From NCBI GenBank assembly GCA_934101235.1, contig CAKORH010000019.1, positions 1-11,031 on the forward strand: a stretch of 11,031 nt of DNA, in the 5' to 3' direction. Shown here piece after piece: positions 6,323 through 11,031 of this stretch (its first letter is position 1; every line of letters starts with the position of its first letter). The stretch is from an uncultured Bacilli bacterium (GTDB taxonomy: Bacteria; Bacillota_I; Bacilli_A; RF39; UBA660). The notes below the pieces were generated by a model that saw nothing but the letters and a program-made list of their open reading frames with translations, did no database searches and had not been told where the DNA came from. The position numbers and the translations under genes were made by a program.

Positions 6323-7679
6323 CTTTTGTTATCTTAATATTTACCTTACTAGTTGTTGAAACTAATGTAAATCTAGAATCATCAGTTTCTAATTTTACTT
6401 CAACCTGATGTGTACCAACAGTATAACCAGATAAATCTACATAAGCATTAATCTTAGAAGCATCTAAATTCTCAAGTGCACTTGAAACACCTTTTGCTAT
6501 AACTGTTATAGTTCTATCATTCTCAGTCAACGCAGAAGCAGAATATCCATCAGCTAAATTTATTGACGTAACTGAAATGCCTGTAAATTCCTTACTAGAT
6601 TCAGTATCTAAAGTAACTGTAACACTAGTTGTTGTATCACTCATATATCTTACACCAGCAGGTTTTGTTAAATTAACACCATTAAATGTTTTATCACTAT
6701 TTAATCCAGAAATATCAATTGGTGCTTCTATAGCAGTTAATTTATCTAATACTTCTTGATCACCATATACGGTAACTTTATTGACACTAGAAACTATACT
6801 ACTTAACGCATTACCTGTTGTAATATTACCTGTTGTAACAACTTTAACTGGTAATTCTACCGAATAAGAATCTACTTTTACTTTTGCTGTTAATTTATTT
6901 GGTACCATTTCTACATTCTTAACTTTATTTCCATTGTTATCATATGCTACTAAAGTTATAGAATCAACATCATATTCACCTTTATTAGTTAATCCAGCCT
7001 TACTAATATCAATTAAAGCCTTTACATTAGAAATAGTATCTAAAGTTTCTTTTGAACCTTTAACTATAACTTCACTCTTATCTAATTGAATACCACTAAT
7101 ACTTAATTTTTTATCTAACTTATTTTCATTCATTAAATCATAAGTTAAATTAAATACTTGACTTTCTTTTTCACTAATTTTAATAGAAACTGTTGAAGGA
7201 TCTAATTTATAACTAACATTATTCATAGAATGATTATATTTTAATTTAACTTTATATGTTCCTGGAGTATAATTAGTTAAATCTAATACAACTTGATGAT
7301 CTCCAATTTGTTTTGCTAAATATAAATTACTCTTAGAACCTATTAATGTAATGTCTACTGTTTCAGGAACTCCTTCAACAACATAATTTTCTTCATTATA
7401 TATTATATTAACTGGTTGATCAGTAATTACTTCAGCTTCATTATCGACTAAAGTTAAAACTTTTTTATCTACAAGCATAAATACTCCAATTGCACAAAAC
7501 AATGAAATATATAATAAAACTATAGGTCTATTTAAAATCTTTTCTAATTTACCACTACTATTCTTTTTTGAAGAACCAATTCTATAAATTAATTTACTAA
7601 TAGGAGTAACTAATAATACATCTATTATTTTATAAATACCTTTAAATATTGCAATGAAAGGTTTTAATATTTTATTCAT
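6318..7679 (-). CDS. cdaR: YbbR-domain regulator of diadenylate cyclase (CdaR)
   Basis: CdaR is the extracytoplasmic partner that binds and modulates CdaA and so sets c-di-AMP levels. The protein has 453 residues: a membrane helix at about 53-70 (IVLLYISLFCAIGVFML), then four repeating beta-rich YbbR domains at roughly 85-170, 175-270, 273-358 and 364-451, each ending in a 'V.I...' strand. Four YbbR repeats and the length fit CdaR (about 480 in B. subtilis). Unusual is a 50-residue basic N-terminal extension before the helix, with hydrophobic stretches (about 4-24) that may lie on the membrane; in typical CdaR the helix starts almost at the N-terminus. ATG 7679 overlaps the cdaA stop by 8 bases, a classic coupled pair. 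The 3' end is inside a terminator, so glmM, often third in this operon elsewhere, does not directly follow. Confidence 0.92.
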   Translation of the reverse strand: MNKILKPFIAIFKGIYKIIDVLLVTPISKLIYRIGSSKKNSSGKLEKILNRPIVLLYISLFCAIGVFMLVDKKVLTLVDNEAEVITDQPVNIIYNEENYVVEGVPETVDITLIGSKSNLYLAKQIGDHQVVLDLTNYTPGTYKVKLKYNHSMNNVSYKLDPSTVSIKISEKESQVFNLTYDLMNENKLDKKLSISGIQLDKSEVIVKGSKETLDTISNVKALIDISKAGLTNKGEYDVDSITLVAYDNNGNKVKNVEMVPNKLTAKVKVDSYSVELPVKVVTTGNITTGNALSSIVSSVNKVTVYGDQEVLDKLTAIEAPIDISGLNSDKTFNGVNLTKPAGVRYMSDTTTSVTVTLDTESSKEFTGISVTSINLADGYSASALTENDRTITVIAKGVSSALENLDASKINAYVDLSGYTVGTHQVEVKLETDDSRFTLVSTTSKVNIKITKE

Positions 7680-8484
7680 TTATATCATCCTCCTCATCTG
7701 CATCATAGAATACTTCAGCTTTTGGTTTTAATTCATCTAACAACTTAATTTTAAACTCTTCTAATGTAAGATTATAATATAAATGATTATCAACAGCTAT
7801 AGATATTCTACCTGTTTCTTCAGATACTACTAATGCAATTGCATCAGTTTCTTCTGCTACTCCTAAAGCAGCTCTATGACGAGTTCCTAATTTCTTATTA
7901 ACATTAGGATTCATACTAGTTTTAAATACAGCACCAGCACAAGTTAATCTATCACCTTGAATAATTACTCCACCATCATGAAGTGGATTTGGTGGTAAAA
8001 ATATAGCATCTAATAATGGTGCAGTAACATCTGAATAAATCTTATTAGCAGGTTCTATATATTCTTGTAAAGACATATTTCTTTCCAGAACAATTAAAGC
8101 ACCTATTCTATTCTTCTTCAAATATTCTATTGCTGTCATTAATTCAAATACAATTTTTTCTCTTTCATCAACGGTTAACACCTTATGTCTACCTAACAAT
8201 TGACTTCTACCAATACTTTCTAAAACATTACGTATTTCCGGTTGAAATATAATTATTAATGCAATTGGTCCCCAAGATAATACATACTCTAATAGTAAAC
8301 CAACTGTATATAAATCTAATAAATTACTTAATATTTTAATTAAAATTATAATTAAAACACCTTTAAATATTAAAACCATTTTTACGTTATTTTTAATATT
8401 CTTAAAAATAAAATAAAACATCATCCAAACAATACAAATATCAATTATTTTTGTAATAATGCTCCAAACTGTAGTAAATGTCAT
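7672..8484 (-). CDS. cdaA: Diadenylate cyclase CdaA (c-di-AMP synthase)
   Basis: Membrane-bound enzyme condensing two ATP to cyclic di-AMP, the second messenger for potassium and osmolyte homeostasis and cell-wall stress in Firmicutes. The 270 residues match the family. Three membrane helices (about 8-28, 36-57, 63-81) precede a linker and the DAC catalytic domain (about 95-255). The ATP/metal motif reads NPLHDGGVII (166-175) and the second motif GTRHRAALG (200-208); SEETG (221-225) is also conserved. The first motif is normally DGA; here it is DGG, with the metal-binding Asp170 kept. An acidic tail (DADEEDDINE) ends the protein. ATG 8484 has a strong AGAGGAG ribosome site and an extended -10 promoter. 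The stop overlaps the cdaR start by 8 bases. Confidence 0.96.
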   Translation of the reverse strand: MTFTTVWSIITKIIDICIVWMMFYFIFKNIKNNVKMVLIFKGVLIIILIKILSNLLDLYTVGLLLEYVLSWGPIALIIIFQPEIRNVLESIGRSQLLGRHKVLTVDEREKIVFELMTAIEYLKKNRIGALIVLERNMSLQEYIEPANKIYSDVTAPLLDAIFLPPNPLHDGGVIIQGDRLTCAGAVFKTSMNPNVNKKLGTRHRAALGVAEETDAIALVVSEETGRISIAVDNHLYYNLTLEEFKIKLLDELKPKAEVFYDADEEDDINE

Positions 8485-8510
8485 AACATCACTCCTCTAT
8501 ACTATATACT

Positions 8511-8519
8511 ATTATAACA
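8511..8519 (-). promoter_or_regulatory. cdaA promoter (extended -10)
   Basis: TG-T-TATAAT on the minus strand is a perfect extended -10, giving a start near 8504 and a leader of about 20 bases that carries AGAGGAG. The -35 position (TGGTAT at 17 bases) is a poor match. It lies just after the terminator of the preceding unit. No room exists for a riboswitch in the leader. Confidence 0.65.
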
Positions 8520-8540
8520 AAATATATTTAATAATACCAC

Positions 8541-8579
8541 AAAAAAAGATAACAAGAATATTATTTTTTATTTTCTTGT
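8541..8579 (-). terminator. Intrinsic terminator after the 81-residue protein
   Basis: ACAAGAA (8573-8579) pairs with TTCTTGT (8552-8558) on the minus strand across a 14-base A/T loop that can pair a little further, followed by TATC and a seven-T run ending at 8541. The stem is short and the T run slightly offset, so efficiency is uncertain. The last codons and stop of the gene are inside the hairpin. Confidence 0.65.
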
Positions 8580-8806
8580 ACATCTATTTGATTATAATTA
8601 TTTAATAACTCATCACTATTATTTTTTACTTCATTGGTATTAATATTAGCCATTTCTATTGGTTTAATATCACTACTCTTTCTAACTTCTACATCTTTTT
8701 TTTCAGGTCTAACTCTTAATAAATCAATTAAATAACCAATTAATGCAAAAACAAAGAATAATCCAATTAATATTATTAATAAATAATTTTCTAAGAAAAA
8801 TTGCAT
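8561..8806 (-). CDS. Unrecognised small single-helix membrane protein
   Basis: The 81 residues hold one hydrophobic segment (about 8-29, LLIILIGLFFVFALIGYLIDLL), a short basic stop-transfer RVRPEKK, and a hydrophilic Asn/Glu-rich tail of about 45 residues that by the positive-inside rule should be cytosolic. No family is recognised. GGGTGA, five bases before ATG 8806, is a strong ribosome site, and the start is 13 bases after the DUF3048 gene's stop, so both are likely in one transcript. The good ribosome site, tight packing and terminator at its end support a real gene. It could be a small accessory of the neighbouring envelope protein, but that is inference. Confidence 0.75.
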   Translation of the reverse strand: MQFFLENYLLIILIGLFFVFALIGYLIDLLRVRPEKKDVEVRKSSDIKPIEMANINTNEVKNNSDELLNNYNQIDVQENKK

Positions 8807-8819
8807 AAAATCACCCTTT

Positions 8820-9941
8820 TTATTCTATAGTCACATTTTTACTAATAGGTTTTATTTGTATAAATGTATTACCATCATCTACACTTATTTCTTCACCTTT
8901 TTTATTTTTATAAACAGTTTTAGCTTCTCTACTTGACTTACTCCATGTAATTTCAATTGATTGACCATCAGTTATTAAATAACCTTCACCATTACCAACA
9001 TCATACAATTCTTGTCTACCTTTTTCATCACCAGCAATTGAAGAAATATCCATATTCATAATAATAACATTTTTTACATGAACTTGTTCATTAGTATTCA
9101 AATCTATATGTGGATTATCTCCATTATATCTCAAATAATATTTATTAACTTCATCATAAATATATTTTACACTACTACCTAAATAGTCAACTTTGACACT
9201 ATTTGCAACTTTATAAGTTTCATCATCACTTAAATCTATATTTTTCTTATATTTTAATAATTGATAACTATCACTTGTAGTTCTATACTTCTTATCTTCT
9301 GCAGCTTTCTTTATATTATCTGTATTAGTAAATGCATTATTAGGAGCACTGTATTGTTTATCTCTCCAGAACATATTACTCGGATTATATAATCCATTCA
9401 AATTATTTATTCCCAAAGTTTTAATATCACTTTGTGCATATGGACTCCATCCAAAATGTACATAAATTGCATCATTCTCTAAAGCATAATCTAAATAATA
9501 ATGTCTACTACTTCTTGTAGGACCAATTCTATCTACCTTAACATCTTTATATAAAGCCATTAATCTAGTGATTCCACCTTCAACAGTTATTTCATATACT
9601 AAATCTGAATATTGTATTCCATAGTGTCTCTTTGTAGCTTCTGCATCATTAGGTATCATTACTGCATATGGTCTCATATTACTGTTAACATCATATACAT
9701 CTAATGTTTCAACAGTTTTATCTTTTTTCTTAGTAGTTACTTTATTATCATTACTTTTATTTTTTTCACTAATTAAATTTAAAACAATTATACCAACTAA
9801 AATAATTATTAACCCACATACAACCATTATTAATTTTTTATGCTTAGATTTTAATTTTTGTTTTTTAGTTTTAGGTATCTTTATATCATCATTTTTATCC
9901 TTACTTTCTTTTTTAGACTTATGATTTTTTACAGTTGCCAT
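8820..9941 (-). CDS. DUF3048 (YerB-like) membrane-anchored protein
   Basis: Envelope protein of the DUF3048 family, to which the putative lipoprotein YerB of B. subtilis belongs; biochemical role unknown. From ATG 9941 it has 373 residues: a Lys-rich cytosolic segment (1-36), one membrane helix (about 37-57) and an exterior region. Family motifs are clear in the N-terminal domain (about 85-240): NMRPYAVMI (88-96), YEITVEGGITRLMA (116-129), RIGPTRSSR (138-146) and HFGWSPYA (162-169). The second domain (about 265-370) is beta-rich and ends at the C-terminus. Typical family members have a lipobox signal; here Cys42 lies inside the helix without a lipobox, so it is probably not a lipoprotein. The frame extends upstream to a TTG at 10019, but this only translates the A/T-rich promoter region and lacks a ribosome site; AGGG lies 11 bases before ATG 9941. 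Divergent from the plus-strand lipoprotein gene. Confidence 0.88.
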   Translation of the reverse strand: MATVKNHKSKKESKDKNDDIKIPKTKKQKLKSKHKKLIMVVCGLIIILVGIIVLNLISEKNKSNDNKVTTKKKDKTVETLDVYDVNSNMRPYAVMIPNDAEATKRHYGIQYSDLVYEITVEGGITRLMALYKDVKVDRIGPTRSSRHYYLDYALENDAIYVHFGWSPYAQSDIKTLGINNLNGLYNPSNMFWRDKQYSAPNNAFTNTDNIKKAAEDKKYRTTSDSYQLLKYKKNIDLSDDETYKVANSVKVDYLGSSVKYIYDEVNKYYLRYNGDNPHIDLNTNEQVHVKNVIIMNMDISSIAGDEKGRQELYDVGNGEGYLITDGQSIEITWSKSSREAKTVYKNKKGEEISVDDGNTFIQIKPISKNVTIE

Positions 9942-9964
9942 ATTATTCACATCCCTATATATAA

Positions 9965-9973
9965 ATAATAACA
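9965..9973 (-). promoter_or_regulatory. Possible promoter of the DUF3048 gene (extended -10)
   Basis: TG-T-TATTAT on the minus strand would start transcription near 9958, about 17 bases before ATG 9941. The region is almost pure A/T, so chance matches are likely, and no -35 is evident. Confidence 0.4.
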
Positions 9974-10000
9974 TAAAAAGAAAAAATAATAAAATAAAAA

Positions 10001-10029
10001 TTGAATTTAAAAAAAACAAATGTTATACT
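10001..10029 (+). promoter_or_regulatory. Promoter of the plus-strand lipoprotein gene
   Basis: TTGAAT (10001-10006) and TATACT (10024-10029) are 17 bases apart, and the -10 carries a TGT extension (10021-10023). The expected start is near 10036, next to the AGGAG ribosome site (10036-10040), giving a very short leader. It is back to back with the DUF3048 promoter, less than 30 bases apart. Confidence 0.65.
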
Positions 10030-10048
10030 CTTATTAGGAGTTGATTAT

Positions 10049-11031
10049 ATGGATGAAAAACTAAAGAAAATTGTATATATAGGTTTAGGAGTATGTTTTA
10101 TAATATTTTTATTTTTATTTATAATTACATCTTGTGATAAAAAAATAAAACCAAAAGATTTAGAATTAAAAATAGTAACAAACGCAAAAAAATATTATAA
10201 AGATCATACTGATGAATTACCTAACGAAAATGGTATATTATCTATTTCATTAGATGAATTAACAGAAAAAGGAATTATAAAGAAAATAAGTAAACTAATT
10301 GATAAAAAAACTACATGTTCAGGCACTTTAACAATTGAAAATAATAATAATTATTATATGTATTCACCAAACTTAACATGTACATCAGAAAAAGAATCAT
10401 ATCAATCAGAAAATTTAAAAGATATTTTATTAGAAAATGTTGTTAATGAAGGTAATGGATTATATAAAATTGGAAATGCTTATTATTTTAGAGGAGACGA
10501 AATAAACAATAATTTAATATTTGATGGTATTGAATGGAAAATCACAAAAATCAATGAAGATGGTTCTATAAGAATTATTGATAATAGCAGAAGAAAAAAT
10601 GTTGTTTGGGATGATAGATATAACGAAGAAAAAAGAACAACATCAGGTAGAAATAGTTATATTTATAATGGTATGAATAGTAGAATAAAAGAAACACTTG
10701 ATGAAATATATAATTCTGAATCTGTATTAAGTAATGACGGAAAAGGTTATATTAAAAAAACTAATTTATGTATAGGAAAAAGAAGTGAAGAAGATACAGT
10801 TAATGATGGTAGTTTAGAATGTAGCCAAACTTTAAATGATCAATATTTAGGTTTAATACAACTTAACGAATATATGTTAGCAAGTTTAGATACAGGATGT
10901 ATAAAAGCTACTTCACAAGCATGTAAAAATTATAATTATCTTTCTACATTTACTAATACATATTGGACTATTACAGCTGATTCAACAAATACAAATAAAG
11001 TATTTAAAATAAATACTACACCATATAGTAC
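10049..11031 (+). CDS. Lipoprotein with a pilin-head-like region, 5' part, runs off the right edge
   Basis: The only plus-strand gene; ATG 10049 follows AGGAG by 8 bases, and 327 codons are open to the window edge. A basic start, a hydrophobic helix (9-27) and the lipobox ITSC (26-29) predict a lipoprotein anchored at Cys29. Residues about 38-115 (AKKYYKDHTDELP..., ISLDELTEKGIIKKI, Cys90, NYYMYSPNLTC) resemble the head of pilin-like proteins from gut Firmicutes: a helix, a 'LDEL...G.I' turn, and a Cys-to-Cys beta segment. Residues about 140-180 (YYFRGD...NLIFDGIEWKITKINEDGSIRII) form a beta-rich module with a conserved-looking W and DGSIRII, followed by a region with Cys241, Cys258, Cys284 and Cys292, possibly disulphide-bonded. 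I recall similar modules in surface proteins of uncultured Bacilli but cannot name a family. Exterior surface role inferred; function unknown. Confidence 0.82.
   Translation, partial: MDEKLKKIVYIGLGVCFIIFLFLFIITSCDKKIKPKDLELKIVTNAKKYYKDHTDELPNENGILSISLDELTEKGIIKKISKLIDKKTTCSGTLTIENNNNYYMYSPNLTCTSEKESYQSENLKDILLENVVNEGNGLYKIGNAYYFRGDEINNNLIFDGIEWKITKINEDGSIRIIDNSRRKNVVWDDRYNEEKRTTSGRNSYIYNGMNSRIKETLDEIYNSESVLSNDGKGYIKKTNLCIGKRSEEDTVNDGSLECSQTLNDQYLGLIQLNEYMLASLDTGCIKATSQACKNYNYLSTFTNTYWTITADSTNTNKVFKINTTPYS

Noticed and set aside
6577..6759. Plus-strand 60-codon open frame
   Set aside because: It lies wholly antisense to cdaR, has no ribosome site or recognisable product, and is explained by codon structure on the other strand.
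9942..10019. Upstream extension of the DUF3048 protein giving a very hydrophobic first segment like a signal peptide
   Set aside because: The start would be TTG with no ribosome site, and the stretch is a translation of nearly pure A/T promoter sequence; ATG 9941 has an upstream AGGG and leaves the protein with its own helix.
1..11031. Mobile element, CRISPR array or defence system
   Set aside because: No repeat-spacer pattern, transposase, integrase, nuclease or toxin motif was found; base composition looks uniform apart from the structured RNA.

Overview
This is a compact, very AT-rich chromosomal segment. The gene content (cdaA-cdaR, yrvM/tcdA beside a 6S-like RNA, yerB-like DUF3048, lepA, gpmI), the Shine-Dalgarno sites and the A/T-ending codons point to a low-GC Firmicute. 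The short genes and strong A/T bias suggest an uncultured, reduced-genome Bacilli lineage (RF39- or Erysipelotrichales-like); that placement is inference. Nine complete genes and one partial gene lie on the minus strand, and one partial gene is on the plus strand. Tryptophan is TGG wherever I checked, and all ten visible stops are TAA or TAG.

Read in minus-strand order, 10019 to 1, the layout is as follows. (1) A DUF3048/YerB-like membrane-anchored protein and an 81-residue one-helix protein, ending at a hairpin terminator near 8541-8579. (2) cdaA-cdaR, the membrane c-di-AMP synthase and its YbbR-domain regulator, with an extended -10 promoter and a strong terminator at 6294-6322. (3) A type IV pilin-like protein, 2,3-bisphosphoglycerate-independent phosphoglycerate mutase (gpmI) and a phosphoglucomutase/phosphomannomutase, with their own promoter and a terminator at 2854-2888. 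(4) A structured RNA of about 165 nt, read as 6S RNA, directly followed by tcdA, as 6S-1 RNA precedes yrvM in Bacillus subtilis. (5) A Cof-type HAD phosphatase and an unrecognised two-helix protein, with a near-consensus promoter inside the end of tcdA and a terminator at 663-696. (6) The 5' third of lepA, running off the left edge.

At the right edge a plus-strand gene, divergent from the DUF3048 gene, encodes a lipoprotein that runs off the window. Its N-terminal part resembles the head region of type IV pilin-like proteins.

Most genes are housekeeping: c-di-AMP signalling, glycolysis, sugar-phosphate interconversion, tRNA modification and translation. The least explained parts are the lone pilin-like gene ahead of gpmI, the pilin-head-like lipoprotein, and the 174-residue and 81-residue membrane proteins. 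I see no CRISPR array, insertion sequence, tRNA, rRNA or phage gene, and no stretch over 300 bases without a gene or RNA. No complete novel system is demonstrable here.
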